In this document: in pieces, positions 8,545-17,253 of the stretch
Position numbering within the stretch: the stretch's first letter is position 1
How the letters are laid out: the number at the start of each line of letters is the position of its first letter
From: a virus
Strand: one strand, 5' to 3'
IMG/VR virus record: IMGVR_UViG_3300044713_000004
Location: 1 to 44,356 of that record
Length of the DNA: 44,356 nt
The notes under the pieces: generated by a model
The model's database searches: none
Seen by the model: the letters and a program-made list of their open reading frames with translations, nothing else
What the model was told of the DNA's origin: nothing
Made by a program: the position numbers and the translations under genes

Positions 8545-8865
8545 ATGTCGGGTCTTGACAATACGTCGGAGACCGTCCGTACGGTCACGGCGAACACCAC
8601 CCTGACCAACAACGACTACATCCTGTTGGTTACTACCTCTGGCTCTACGGCCTACACTATCACCGTTCCCGCTGGCTCTACTGTCCAGCCGGGTCGGACC
8701 TACGTGGTTCGGCGTGATGCTACCAGTTCCGGAACCGTCTCTCTCACCCCGGCCTCCGGGACGATCAATGGCACGTCCAGCCTGGCCCTGACCGCTAGCA
8801 CAGCGTGTTCCGCTCAGATCGTCACCGATGGTACCAACTGGTTCTCGTACGGCGCATCGCTCTAA
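8545..8865 (+). CDS. Small beta-rich decoration or fibre-type protein
   Basis: The product has 106 residues, starting at ATG with AGAAAGGA. It consists of alternating Thr/Ser/Val strands. The pattern YILLVTTSGSTAYTITVPAG, then PGRTYVVRRD, SLTPASGTING and a final VTDGTNWFSYG is the common small beta module found at the ends of phage fibres and in capsid decoration proteins. Directly after the major capsid gene, a head decoration or head-fibre role is most likely. A tail-fibre accessory role is possible. No signal peptide or enzyme motif is present. Confidence 0.65.
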   Translation: MSGLDNTSETVRTVTANTTLTNNDYILLVTTSGSTAYTITVPAGSTVQPGRTYVVRRDATSSGTVSLTPASGTINGTSSLALTASTACSAQIVTDGTNWFSYGASL

Positions 8866-8883
8866 TCGGGAAAGGGGTCTTCG

Positions 8884-9273
8884 ATGGACGGATGCTTCAT
8901 CTTCAACAACACGCTGTCGGTGTCGGAGACCCCTTTCGCGTGGAACGCCCTGATGGAACGCTTCCGGATGAACCGGGCGCTGACCATTCAGGAGACTGCG
9001 CACAACGTCTGGGAGACGATCCGGTACGGATCCTATACGGACGAAGCACTCTATTTCGGAACCAATGCCGGAGCGCCCACGGTCTATGGACCGAATGGGC
9101 TGCGCTACTACCGTGGTGGCTACACCTACATGGTGTCCATCCAGGACAGGACCGACTTGATTAACAGCGGGCTGGTTGATGCCAGCTACTTTACCCCATG
9201 CCCTGGAAGCTTTGGCTATGGTCCGTTTGGATCCGGCCCCTACGGTGGCGGCACCTTCGGGGGTGAGATGTGA
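8884..9273 (+). CDS. Structural protein of unknown role, Gly-rich C-terminus
   Basis: The product has 129 residues, starting at ATG with AAAGGGG. The body has mixed polar and aromatic content (ERFRMNRALTIQETAHNVW). The last 30 residues are almost entirely Gly, Phe, Tyr, Pro and Ser in short repeats of GYGPFGSGPYGG type. The stop overlaps the start of the following fibre gene (ATGTGA), so the products are probably made in fixed ratio. I do not recognise the family. A fibre adaptor or head-tail joining protein fits the location. Confidence 0.7.
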   Translation: MDGCFIFNNTLSVSETPFAWNALMERFRMNRALTIQETAHNVWETIRYGSYTDEALYFGTNAGAPTVYGPNGLRYYRGGYTYMVSIQDRTDLINSGLVDASYFTPCPGSFGYGPFGSGPYGGGTFGGEM

Positions 9274-10994
9274 CTTTCACGGCCATCCCGGAGGGAACTG
9301 AGGAGTGGGATGTCCCGCTGAATGCGGGCATCCTTGACGTTCAGTCCCAGGCTCAGAATGCGGCAGCCATCGCCACTGCGGCTGAGAGCGCGGCCAATGC
9401 CGCGCAGACCACTGCGAATACCGCAGTCACCAATGCGGCCACCGCGCAGACGACCGCCAACACGGCTCTGACGAATGCGGCCACCGCACAGACGACTGCC
9501 AATAATGCCCAGACTACCGCCAATGCAGCCCTTCCGGCTGCTGGCGGCACCATCTCCGGCAACCTTACCGTAAGTGGCACCACCACTCTGACCGGTCTTG
9601 CCACCCTGAATGGTGGCGATATCATCAATGGCAACGAGACCATTAATGGTCAGCTGACCAATGTCAACACCAGTGCCGATCCCGGTGGCCAAGGTGCTGT
9701 TGGATTCTTCAAGTCGAACGCCACCACCACGCACGCACTGACCGCGTTTCAGAATGCTTCTGGTACCACGCAGGCCGCCATTAACGCAGTCTCAAACAAT
9801 GCAAACTTCTCCGCAGTCGAGATTACTGGCACTGAAACCGGCCATGGCACGCTAAAGATTGCCCACCAGGGCTACGCCAACGGCTCTGACGCCAACGCTG
9901 CCGCCGTCTCCCTGGACCTTCAGACCACCGTGGGCGGTTCTACGGGAACCGCCGCACAGGGTCTGTTCATTACGTCCACCACGGATGCGAACCCTGGCGG
10001 CAATGCCATCAACGTCCGATACAACTCTTCGGACTGGTTCGTCGTCAAGGGCAATCCGGGGACCGGAAAGGGAACTGTCGGCATTGGTGTGGCCACTGGC
10101 CACTTGCCGACTGGCATGCTGGAGATCGTCCAGAAGGACACTACTACTCCTGGCTTCTTCATGCAGGCTCTGGCCTCTGGCACTGACATGATGCAGTTCC
10201 AGGACTCTGGTGGTACGCAGCGACTGAAGCTGACCAATGCTGGCAACATCGTTACCAATGCGATCAGCTTCTATCAGTCGGCCCTTCAGCTTGGCGCGAC
10301 GTCTGCTGACGTCGGCGGCGCTGGCGGTGCTGTCATCTCCATGAAGAATGCCACCACTAACCCCACGTCGAACCCGACTGGTGGTGTGATCTTCTATTCC
10401 AGCACGGGCGGCGTTCCGAGCATCCGGGATGCGAACGGCAACACGTTCGACCTGACCACTCATACTGCCGCTGCATGCCCGTCCGACCAGAACCTGATTT
10501 CCTGGTCTGTCGATCCCGCTACTCCGGTCAGCTCCACCGTGGTTCCGACTGGCGCGCTTCAGCTGGTCAGGGTCCTTGTTCGCAAGGCGACTACTGTTAC
10601 GAACATCATCGTTGACGTCGCCACGGCTGGTGTAACGCTCACTGCTAGCGAGAACTTCGTGGGTCTGTACAACTCCAGTGGGACGCTGCTCTCTGGCAGC
10701 GCCGACCAGACGACCAACTTCGGAACCGCCGGGACCTACACCATTCCGCTCACAACGCCTCAGGCCGTTGTGGCGGGTACGTACTACGTCGGCATTCTCA
10801 CCAACGGTACGACCGGCCCGCAGATGGCGCGAGGCAATGGCCTGTCCGGTGGCGTCAGCTTTGCCAACGCTGGCCTGACCGCTAGCACCTACCGATATGC
10901 AACCAATGGCACTGGTCTCACCTCCCTTCCGGCCAGCGTCACCATGGGCAGCAATACTCAGGCCACTGTGCCGTTCGCTGTCTTGATCTCCTAG
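9270..10994 (+). CDS. Tail fibre protein
   Basis: The product has 574 residues, starting at GTG inside the previous stop. The first 20 residues could dock on the tail. Residues 28-92 contain a tandem Ala/Thr/Asn repeat (NAATAQTTANTALT type), typical of a trimeric stalk. Residues 95-420 carry fibre motifs such as GGTISGNLTVSGTTTLTGLATL. The C-terminal 170 residues, starting near SWSVDPATPV, are a beta domain containing VGLYNSSGTLLSGS and GTYYVGILTNG, probably the receptor-binding head. The role is host recognition. The DNA repeats at about 9400-9530 could let stalk length vary by recombination. Confidence 0.82.
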   Translation: MTFTAIPEGTEEWDVPLNAGILDVQSQAQNAAAIATAAESAANAAQTTANTAVTNAATAQTTANTALTNAATAQTTANNAQTTANAALPAAGGTISGNLTVSGTTTLTGLATLNGGDIINGNETINGQLTNVNTSADPGGQGAVGFFKSNATTTHALTAFQNASGTTQAAINAVSNNANFSAVEITGTETGHGTLKIAHQGYANGSDANAAAVSLDLQTTVGGSTGTAAQGLFITSTTDANPGGNAINVRYNSSDWFVVKGNPGTGKGTVGIGVATGHLPTGMLEIVQKDTTTPGFFMQALASGTDMMQFQDSGGTQRLKLTNAGNIVTNAISFYQSALQLGATSADVGGAGGAVISMKNATTNPTSNPTGGVIFYSSTGGVPSIRDANGNTFDLTTHTAAACPSDQNLISWSVDPATPVSSTVVPTGALQLVRVLVRKATTVTNIIVDVATAGVTLTASENFVGLYNSSGTLLSGSADQTTNFGTAGTYTIPLTTPQAVVAGTYYVGILTNGTTGPQMARGNGLSGGVSFANAGLTASTYRYATNGTGLTSLPASVTMGSNTQATVPFAVLIS

Positions 10995-11002
10995 GAGGAA
11001 AC

Positions 11003-11191
11003 GTGGCTGCCAAGCCGAACAGCAAGGCCCCACTCGGTCAGGGCGGGCGCTTCGCCGCAGTCGCCAAGGCTGCTGGTGGGGGCAAGAAGGGAGCGGCTAT
11101 CGCCGCTGCCGCAGGGCGTGCCAAGTATGGCAACGCGAAGATGGCCAAGCTTTCCGCCAAGGGCAAGAGCGACGCCAAGAAGGGTAAGTGA
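11003..11191 (+). CDS. Small highly basic Lys/Ala/Gly protein
   Basis: The product has 62 residues, starting at GTG with TAGGAGG. It contains about 15 Lys and Arg and many Ala and Gly residues, with no acidic patch. GQGGRF followed by AGRAKYG and AKMAKLSAKGK resembles a small basic family found beside structural genes in several tailed phages. It could bind DNA or the negatively charged capsid interior. The function is unknown. The stop is coupled to the next gene (TGATG). Confidence 0.7.
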   Translation: MAAKPNSKAPLGQGGRFAAVAKAAGGGKKGAAIAAAAGRAKYGNAKMAKLSAKGKSDAKKGK

Positions 11192-11523
11192 TGGCTACCG
11201 CTGACAAGCCGCTGCCTGGGCGTTCGCCCATGATGAACGCCCCGAACCAGATCAACAACGTCGCGCTTCAGCCGACCGACCCGCACTGTGGTTGCACTCC
11301 CGGCAACTGCTCCTGTGGCCCGGACTGCGGCTGCATGTGCTGCTATGGCAATGGACCTGGCGGCAAGGCCACCATCATCCAGTACAACGAGAAGGGCATC
11401 CTGGAGACCGGCCTCATGCACATCGTGGGGATGACCCAGACCGCCGACCTCGGCTCCGACCACGACTCCTACGCTCAGGGCATCTACAACCACGCCCCGA
11501 CTCCGAACGGATTGGACGACTGA
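11191..11523 (+). CDS. Small protein with metallothionein-like Cys cluster
   Basis: The product has 110 residues. The ATG overlaps the previous stop (TGATG). Residues 31-53 hold eight cysteines in CGC, CSC, CGC and CC spacing (the segment begins HCGCTPGNCSCGPDCG), which is the density of a metal-binding cluster. The remaining two thirds are ordinary and polar (ATIIQYNEKGILETGLMHI). The metal-binding call is inferred from cysteine spacing. The gene lies between a basic protein and neck or tail genes, so the product may be a virion component. The next gene is again coupled (TGATG). Confidence 0.75.
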   Translation: MATADKPLPGRSPMMNAPNQINNVALQPTDPHCGCTPGNCSCGPDCGCMCCYGNGPGGKATIIQYNEKGILETGLMHIVGMTQTADLGSDHDSYAQGIYNHAPTPNGLDD

Positions 11524-11783
11524 TGTGTCGGACTGGCTGCCCCACTGGGGATCACCCCACCTGGGGGGCGTGTGCAAGGGCTGCGCGGCTTCAGGTCGCG
11601 CCAATTGCCAATGTTGCGGGCGCGAAGGCGTGGGATGTCGAGTTGGATGCGTACAGAAGTGCACGCCGTCAGGGCGTGCAGCCCAGCGGGACCACGCTGA
11701 AGCAGAGCCAGGATGCGATGGAGATCAGCCAGCGCACCGGTAAGGCATTCGACGCAGGTGACCCAATGGGGAGCATCGTATGA
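11523..11783 (+). CDS. Conserved-type small phage protein
   Basis: The product has 86 residues, starting at ATG overlapping the previous stop. The C-terminal half (AWDVELDAYRSARRQGVQP, then a region ending ISQRTGKAFDAGD) is a pattern I recall from uncharacterised proteins of actinobacteriophage structural regions. An N-terminal CRTGCPTG could bind metal. The function is unknown. It is coupled to the next gene by a 4-base overlap (ATGA). Confidence 0.7.
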   Translation: MCRTGCPTGDHPTWGACARAARLQVAPIANVAGAKAWDVELDAYRSARRQGVQPSGTTLKQSQDAMEISQRTGKAFDAGDPMGSIV

Positions 11784-12244
11784 GCAACGGCGTGTACGGG
11801 GCGTGCCAGAACGTTGCCATTGCTGGGGCTACGGCCAATCAGGCCAATAGTCCCCTGATGGTTTCTGTTGCTGGCACGACGCCTGTTGTCTCTTCGCCCC
11901 TCAAGGCGCAGTCCATCGTGACCAATGCAGCTCCGGTCGCCAGCCCTACGGCTGGTACGACCGTAGCCCAGATCACCAGCGCGAACATTCCTGCTGGCTT
12001 CTACCGCTGTCAGGTTCTGGCAACCATTGCCGGTAATGCTTCCAGTGATAACGGCAATCTTCAGCTCATCGGCGGTGGCATGACTGCCCGCCTTGCCATT
12101 CCCACGAATGGCGGCAATGGTAACGCTGGTGACATCTACTACGACTTCACTGCTGGATCCACCAACGTGACCGCATCTGCAGTGGCTAACGCCACTGGCG
12201 GTACTACGTACGTGGCCTGCATCATCCTGACCCGACTGGCCTAG
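11780..12244 (+). CDS. Predicted beta-rich virion protein
   Basis: The product has 154 residues, nearly all small and beta-forming residues (Ala, Thr, Val, Gly, Asn). The middle contains IPAGFYRCQVLATIAGNASS and the end TTYVACIILTRLA, a layout like small decoration or fibre-tip domains. No enzyme motif or signal peptide is seen. The ATGA start lies on the previous stop. Assignment as a structural protein rests on composition and position. Confidence 0.7.
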   Translation: MSNGVYGACQNVAIAGATANQANSPLMVSVAGTTPVVSSPLKAQSIVTNAAPVASPTAGTTVAQITSANIPAGFYRCQVLATIAGNASSDNGNLQLIGGGMTARLAIPTNGGNGNAGDIYYDFTAGSTNVTASAVANATGGTTYVACIILTRLA

Positions 12245-12252
12245 GAGTTCCC

Positions 12253-13176
12253 TTGTCCCTCAGCTTTGCGACACTGGTAAGCCGAGTCCAGCAACAGCTG
12301 ACGGGCTTCACGAAGAACCAGGAACAGTTCACGTGGCTGTCGGCACCCTGCGGGGCGACCGACACCACGTTGTCGGTCGATCCCAGTACAGTTCAGAATA
12401 TCTCTCGTGGCCTGGTGCAGGTCGACGACGAGCTTATTTTGATCGCCAACTACAGTACATCTGCATCAACTGCCACCGTTGCGGCTGGAACCAATGGCCG
12501 GGGTCAGCAGGGGACCACTGCTGCTTCGCACAGTATCAATGCCATTGTCACCGCTGGTCCTGACTTCCCTCGCTGGCGCATTAAGGAGTCCATCAACCAG
12601 ACCATCATGGCTGTCTATCCAGCCCTGTGGGTCTTCGCCGAGTACGACTTCCCGAAGGTTGCAGCTCGCTACGAGTACGACATCCCTGCGGATGTCGAAC
12701 AGGTCTACCGCGTGACGGCTGACACCATCGGCCCATCAAGGGTCTGGTTCCCCGCTCAGGAGTGGCGGTTCAATCCGCAGCCGTCCACAACCAGCGACAG
12801 TCCGAACGACTCCACCACCGGCAAGACGCTGTACATCGGCGACCAGGTCGTTCCTGGTCGCGCCATTCACGTGGTCTATCAGAAGTCCCCGAATGTTCTG
12901 GTCAACGACACTGACGACTACGCCACTGTCACCGGATTGCTTGAGCGTTCGGCTGACGTAATCCAGTACGGCTCAGTCGCTCGTATGCTTCAGGCATACG
13001 AGGCGGCTCGCCTTCAGCAGAAGGTTGTCGAGTCCGTCCAGCGTGCACCGCTGGTGCCTGCTGGCTCTGCAACCAACGCTGCCAACTACTTTTGGAATCT
13101 GTATGAGCGTCGCCTTCAGGAAGAGCAGGACTACCTGAGGACGCTGTTCCCCGAATACTCACACTTTGGTGGATGA
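12253..13176 (+). CDS. Neck or head-tail connector-like protein
   Basis: The product has 307 residues with a TTG start after a GGAG. The N-terminal helix FATLVSRVQQQLTGF is followed by a beta region and WRIKESINQTIMAVYPALW, then AARYEYDIPADVEQVYRVTAD and a long C-terminal helical part (YGSVARMLQAYEAARLQQ, later NLYERRLQEEQDYLRTLFP). This order is typical of adaptor or neck proteins that sit below the portal in short-tailed phages. The 3' end overlaps the backwards HNH gene by 18 bases tail to tail. The family name is uncertain. Confidence 0.65.
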   Translation: MSLSFATLVSRVQQQLTGFTKNQEQFTWLSAPCGATDTTLSVDPSTVQNISRGLVQVDDELILIANYSTSASTATVAAGTNGRGQQGTTAASHSINAIVTAGPDFPRWRIKESINQTIMAVYPALWVFAEYDFPKVAARYEYDIPADVEQVYRVTADTIGPSRVWFPAQEWRFNPQPSTTSDSPNDSTTGKTLYIGDQVVPGRAIHVVYQKSPNVLVNDTDDYATVTGLLERSADVIQYGSVARMLQAYEAARLQQKVVESVQRAPLVPAGSATNAANYFWNLYERRLQEEQDYLRTLFPEYSHFGG

Positions 13177-13623
13177 TCCAACAGCCCAATGGTTTCCCAT
13201 TTTGATTCTGGAAACCGTAGTCTGGCCAATGCCATAGATGGATGCAATCTCTATCTGCGAAAAGCCATGGGCGATAAGATCGAGAACTTGCATAGCCAGA
13301 GCGGGATTGAGCTTCGAATTGGAATGGTCAGACCCCGAATGCCACTTGCCGCGCCCGGACTGATCTCGATCCCTGACATTGTCGGCCTGAGTTCCGTTCT
13401 TCAAATGCAGCGGATTGCAACAGATCCGATTGTTGCACATGTGGCGACAGACCTCAGGCCATTCATTTCGAGATGCGTAATAGGCGAGCCTGTGCGCTCG
13501 CCTAACATCTCCATTGCGGCGACATATCCCATATCCAGAAGAGTCGGTCATGCCGCCCCACTCCCAACAGCCGGTCGATTCGTTGAGTTCGCAGCGAGAT
13601 GCGATGTATTCGATGTCGTTCAT
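13159..13623 (-). CDS. HNH homing endonuclease with C-terminal helix-turn-helix
   Basis: The product has 154 residues. HNH elements: CWEWGG at 19-24, the first His in RRAHRLAYYA (41-50), CRHMCNNRICCNPLHL at 59-74 with metal-binding Cys pairs, the central Asn and the last His. Residues 113-145 form a helix-turn-helix (FSQIEIASIYGIGQTTVSRI). Such proteins cut DNA site-specifically and spread their own gene. It is the only minus-strand gene within the late operon and separates the neck gene from a fibre gene. Its ATG follows a TAGAAT box by 7 bases, so the message should be leaderless. It is probably a recent mobile insertion. Confidence 0.9.
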   Translation of the reverse strand: MNDIEYIASRCELNESTGCWEWGGMTDSSGYGICRRNGDVRRAHRLAYYASRNEWPEVCRHMCNNRICCNPLHLKNGTQADNVRDRDQSGRGKWHSGSDHSNSKLNPALAMQVLDLIAHGFSQIEIASIYGIGQTTVSRIKMGNHWAVGSSTKV

Positions 13624-13630
13624 GGCTCCG

Positions 13631-13659
13631 ATTCTATCAGTTAGAAGGAGTGATCCCAA
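13631..13659 (-). promoter_or_regulatory. Promoter of the HNH gene
   Basis: On the minus strand, TTGGGA (13659-13654), a 17-base spacer ending in TGA, and TAGAAT (13636-13631) form a sigma-70-type promoter with extended -10. The predicted transcript starts at or next to the ATG at 13623. It faces away from the following fibre gene. Confidence 0.65.
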
Positions 13660-14810
13660 TCTCTCAGGCACGGTACTTCTCGTCAACGGCCCAGCCTACG
13701 CAGCTGACCTCGAACATCTCCTCTTCGACTACTTCGATCCCGGTAGCTGCCATTACCGGCTTCCCGTCGAACTACCCGTACACCATTGCGATCGACTACG
13801 GTGACAGCCTTGAGGAGCTGTGCGACGTCACCTCTGCCGCTGGCCTGAACTTCAATGTGACCAGGGCTGTGGACGGCACGAGTGCGGCTTCGCACTCGGC
13901 TGGGGCTGTCATTCGCCATGTCAGTTCGGCTCGCGACTTCAACCTGTTCTATATCCACATGGGCTCCACGTCTGGCGTCCATGGTGTCACTGGCAATGTG
14001 GTCGGTGACACCGACGTCCAGACGCTGAGCAATAAGACGTTCATTACGCCGACCCTGGCATCTGGGACGATCAGTGGGACGTGGAACTCCACGTCCACCA
14101 TCTTCGATTCGACGTCCGCCAGCCTGGTTCCGTTTACCGTTCAGGGCTTCCCGGCCCAGAGTGCGAACATCTTCAACGTCTCACCGTCCAGTGGTAGCCC
14201 GCTGTTCTCTGTAGGCAGCGGTGCCACCAGCACCGCGACCGCAGTGGTTGATTCTCCGAGCGGCCAGACTGCTGACATCATCGACTTCCAGGTCAACGGA
14301 TCTACGGTTGCCAGTATCTCTGCCCTTGGTGCACTGACGGCTAGCGGCATCACGGTCAGCAGTGGCATCGGTCAGAAGTTCCATGCGGTCAAGACTGGTC
14401 CCACGTCCCGCCTGAGCGGGACGGCTACAGCCGACCCTGATCTCACATTCTCTCTTCCGGCCGCTGGCCTGTACGAGTTCGAGGCGTCCCTTGGTGTGGG
14501 CAGTACGGGTGCCAATGGCATGACTGGCCAGTTCATTTGTTCCACTACCACCTCCGGCAGCTATGCCGTGACGATCGTCAACTCTTCAGGGCAGGGTGGC
14601 ACTATCTTCCCTGGCGTCCTCACTGGCCTGGGCTCCCAGAACTTCACCACCTATGCCGCTTCTGGCACGATTCCGAACGGCTGCATGATCAAGGGTCAGC
14701 TGACCGTCTCCGGAGCTGGGACGTTCGCTCTCTACTGGTCCGGCACCAGCGGTTCTGTCACTACCACCTTGACGACTGGCACCTACATGTCCGTCACGCG
14801 CATAGCGTAG
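13650..14810 (+). CDS. Tail fibre or tail-associated protein
   Basis: The product has 386 residues from GTG 13650. The N-terminus (IPISQARYFSS, TTSIPVAAITGFPSNYPYT, VTRAVDGTSAASHSAGAVI) matches the head-proximal adaptor module seen in many actinophage fibres. Residues 120-385 are fibre-like beta repeats, with a C-terminal block (LPAAGLYEFEASLGVGS through MSVTRIA) resembling a C1q/TNF-like knob. The start is odd: AAGGAG directly abuts GTG, while an in-frame ATC lies at ideal spacing, so the 5' end may have been altered when the HNH gene entered just upstream. Upstream extension to 13599 is unlikely because it enters HNH coding sequence. Confidence 0.75.
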   Translation: MIPISQARYFSSTAQPTQLTSNISSSTTSIPVAAITGFPSNYPYTIAIDYGDSLEELCDVTSAAGLNFNVTRAVDGTSAASHSAGAVIRHVSSARDFNLFYIHMGSTSGVHGVTGNVVGDTDVQTLSNKTFITPTLASGTISGTWNSTSTIFDSTSASLVPFTVQGFPAQSANIFNVSPSSGSPLFSVGSGATSTATAVVDSPSGQTADIIDFQVNGSTVASISALGALTASGITVSSGIGQKFHAVKTGPTSRLSGTATADPDLTFSLPAAGLYEFEASLGVGSTGANGMTGQFICSTTTSGSYAVTIVNSSGQGGTIFPGVLTGLGSQNFTTYAASGTIPNGCMIKGQLTVSGAGTFALYWSGTSGSVTTTLTTGTYMSVTRIA

Positions 14811-14819
14811 GAGTTATAA

Positions 14820-16925
14820 ATGGGCTTCAATTCCATGATCAACCGCCTTCCGCAGAAGATCAGTGGAAGGGTTGCCAATGCCTACAGCGCGTACATTCCC
14901 CAGGACAACATCTATCAGTGGGCGCTCGGTGGGTACCCGCTGCTTTCGGCAGCGAGCACCGAGCGTCAAGATGTTGAACAGCCAGTCGAGCAGCGCAAGC
15001 AGCAGTTCGACAACTACAAGGATCCCGGCGAGTACTCACTGAGTATGTGGTGGCTGCGATCCCAGTCGGAGTTCAACGGTGGGGCTGGCATTGTCTACCA
15101 GGACCCTGACACGCAGAACACTTACCTGCTCGCCAAGAATACCAGGTTCGACACCAGCCTTGGCGTCGACCCGTTCACTGACTACAGCCACATCCAGCTC
15201 CTGCCCCAAATCGAACAGTCGACTGTTTATCCGCTGACCCTGGATGCTGGGTCTCACGCGTTCTACACCTACCTTCAGTCGTTTGTCAGCGTCACTGGTG
15301 CCGACGCCGCCTTTGCGGCGCGCGGCCACACGGTCTACAACCTGACCATTACTAGCTCTGATGTTACTGTCACGAACAGTACTGTTCTGACGAATGACGC
15401 CAGTCAGTATGGGATCACCGGCGGTGTCGGCTACACCGGATCCGGGGTTCAGGGTGGTAACACTGCCTACGTCTACCACGACCAGAGCACGTTCGGTGGT
15501 GCCAACTCCGGCATTTGGAAGGTGACCGAGACTGGCACTGCCACTCGGATCTATGTGGATGACGGTACGCACAACCAGAAGACCATAGCCGTCTGCAAGA
15601 CTGACCTGCTGCTCGGCAGTGGGAACCTGCTCTATCAGCTGAGCCCGGCAGCTGCCGCCAATACGGCGCTGCCTGCCTTCGCAGCAGCCATTCCGACCGG
15701 CCAGTACATCACCACGATGACCAGTGGTCCTGATGCTGTGTACGTGGGTGCCAACGATGGAGCCATGGGCTATATCTACAAGACGATCTACTCATCCACC
15801 GCACCCGGCACGATCATCGGACTGGAGCAGGTTGCCGTTCTGCCCGAAGGCGAGCAGGTCAACACCATCGCCTTCTATGTCGGCACCTACCTGATCCTCG
15901 CCACCGACCAGGGAGGTCGGGTGGCGACGGTTACTGATGCTGGCGTGCAGTACGGTCCCCTCATCTTCACCTTCCCGAAGGTTGTCGGTCAGACCAATGG
16001 ATGTCGTGGCATTGCCTTCTTCGGATCACTGGCCAAGATGGGCGTCTATTCCAGCCAGCCTCAGCACGATGGTGCCTGGGGCACCATGTGCATCGACCTT
16101 GGTACGCTCAACAGTGACTCGGTCACAGGCTTCAGCACCAATGCGTACTGCCGCTGGGTGTACGACGCGACCATGAACGCACCTATCAGTGACATGACGA
16201 CTACCCAGTCTGGTCGATTGGTGGTTGCGGCCATTCCGCAGAGCGTCAACAACAGCTCCATCTGGGTACAGCACGCTACGAACTTCACACCAACCGGCTA
16301 TCTCCAGACTGCCCGGTGTCGGTTCAATACCATCGAGCCGAAGCTGTTCAAGTTCTTCTCGATCCGCTGCACCTATCCACTGTCGGGTGATCTGGCTGTG
16401 TCTGTACTGGACACGGGTGGCGGTGAAACCAGCTACATCACGTACAACTCGGTGAATACCCCTGGCACTCAGGATATCGCCACGCCCACACCATCTGGGC
16501 CGCAGGACTGGATCAAGCTGAAGTTCTACTTCACTCGCGATACCAATCCCGCACTGACTCCCAACATGACTGGTTGGCAGATCAAGGCCATCCCTGGTAT
16601 CACCAGGCAGCGCACTATTTCGAAGTGGTTCAACTGCTTCAACAACCAGCAGGACATGGAAGGTGCGCGTGTCGGCAGTGACATGTACGCTCTGGAAACA
16701 CTTAACGCCGTGCGCCTCATGGCGCAACGGCAAGATGTGGTGATCCTTCAGGATCTGGTCAATCAAGTCAACGAGCTAGTCATTATCGACAACTACCAGT
16801 TCGTCATGACCACCTCCCCCGGACCTAACGCAGAGAACTACGGCGGATTCCTGCGAGTGGACATGCGCACAGTTGCGGATGTCGTGCCACCCTTGCCCCC
16901 GACTACCGGGATACCAGTCGACTAA
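14820..16925 (+). CDS. Tail nozzle-like protein, predicted beta-propeller
   Basis: The product has 701 residues, starting at ATG after TAGGAG. It begins with a short docking segment (INRLPQKISGRVANAYSAYIP). From about residue 60 to 560 come repeated beta blades with motifs such as GAGIVYQD, GANSGIWKVTETGTATRIYVDDG, GPDAVYVGANDGAMGYIYK and GTYLILATDQGGRVATV. This is characteristic of tail nozzle or tubular proteins of podoviruses and of propeller-bearing tail proteins. The C-terminal 130 residues are mixed alpha/beta (RTISKWFNCFNNQQDMEG). The probable role is to form the distal part of the short tail that carries the DNA. The assignment is inferred. Confidence 0.7.
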   Translation: MGFNSMINRLPQKISGRVANAYSAYIPQDNIYQWALGGYPLLSAASTERQDVEQPVEQRKQQFDNYKDPGEYSLSMWWLRSQSEFNGGAGIVYQDPDTQNTYLLAKNTRFDTSLGVDPFTDYSHIQLLPQIEQSTVYPLTLDAGSHAFYTYLQSFVSVTGADAAFAARGHTVYNLTITSSDVTVTNSTVLTNDASQYGITGGVGYTGSGVQGGNTAYVYHDQSTFGGANSGIWKVTETGTATRIYVDDGTHNQKTIAVCKTDLLLGSGNLLYQLSPAAAANTALPAFAAAIPTGQYITTMTSGPDAVYVGANDGAMGYIYKTIYSSTAPGTIIGLEQVAVLPEGEQVNTIAFYVGTYLILATDQGGRVATVTDAGVQYGPLIFTFPKVVGQTNGCRGIAFFGSLAKMGVYSSQPQHDGAWGTMCIDLGTLNSDSVTGFSTNAYCRWVYDATMNAPISDMTTTQSGRLVVAAIPQSVNNSSIWVQHATNFTPTGYLQTARCRFNTIEPKLFKFFSIRCTYPLSGDLAVSVLDTGGGETSYITYNSVNTPGTQDIATPTPSGPQDWIKLKFYFTRDTNPALTPNMTGWQIKAIPGITRQRTISKWFNCFNNQQDMEGARVGSDMYALETLNAVRLMAQRQDVVILQDLVNQVNELVIIDNYQFVMTTSPGPNAENYGGFLRVDMRTVADVVPPLPPTTGIPVD

Positions 16926-16935
16926 GGGGAGAGCA

Positions 16936-17253
16936 TTGGATCTGGGGAATCTCATCGCACTGATGATGTCCATAGCTGTGGGCATCGCCACTGTCATCGG
17001 CACCTTCTTGGGAGTTAGATCCAATAAGGTGCAGAACAGTGCGTCAGTCAATCAGCTACTGGAGAGCAGGAACCATATGCTTCAGCAGGACATCGCAGTC
17101 AAGGACGCCTTGATCGAGGAACTGAGGAAGCAGGTGGAGATGCTCACCAATCTGGTGACACAGAAGGCCGACGTGGAATCAGTGCGCAAGATCGTGGATG
17201 AGATCAAGACCCTCGTTGAGGGGATAGCGAGTGCCAACAGTGGGCAAGCCTGA
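16936..17253 (+). CDS. Membrane-anchored coiled-coil protein, lysis block
   Basis: The product has 105 residues from TTG 16936 (AGGGGAG upstream). Residues 3-28 form one transmembrane helix (LIALMMSIAVGIATVIGTFLG). Residues 40-100 form a long amphipathic coiled coil (LIEELRKQVEMLTNLV). One membrane anchor plus a coiled coil is compatible with a holin partner or an envelope-disrupting protein of the lysis block. It overlaps the following peptidoglycan-binding gene by 23 bases. Confidence 0.65.
   Translation: MDLGNLIALMMSIAVGIATVIGTFLGVRSNKVQNSASVNQLLESRNHMLQQDIAVKDALIEELRKQVEMLTNLVTQKADVESVRKIVDEIKTLVEGIASANSGQA

Noticed and set aside
7524-8612. Minus-strand open frame of 362 codons opposite the capsid gene
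   Set aside because: It is a mirror of strong codon bias in the major capsid gene, crosses the capsid terminator hairpin and shows no protein features.
9852-11033. Minus-strand open frame of 393 codons opposite the fibre gene
   Set aside because: It is antisense to clear fibre coding sequence, Arg/Gly/Ser-rich, with no start signal.
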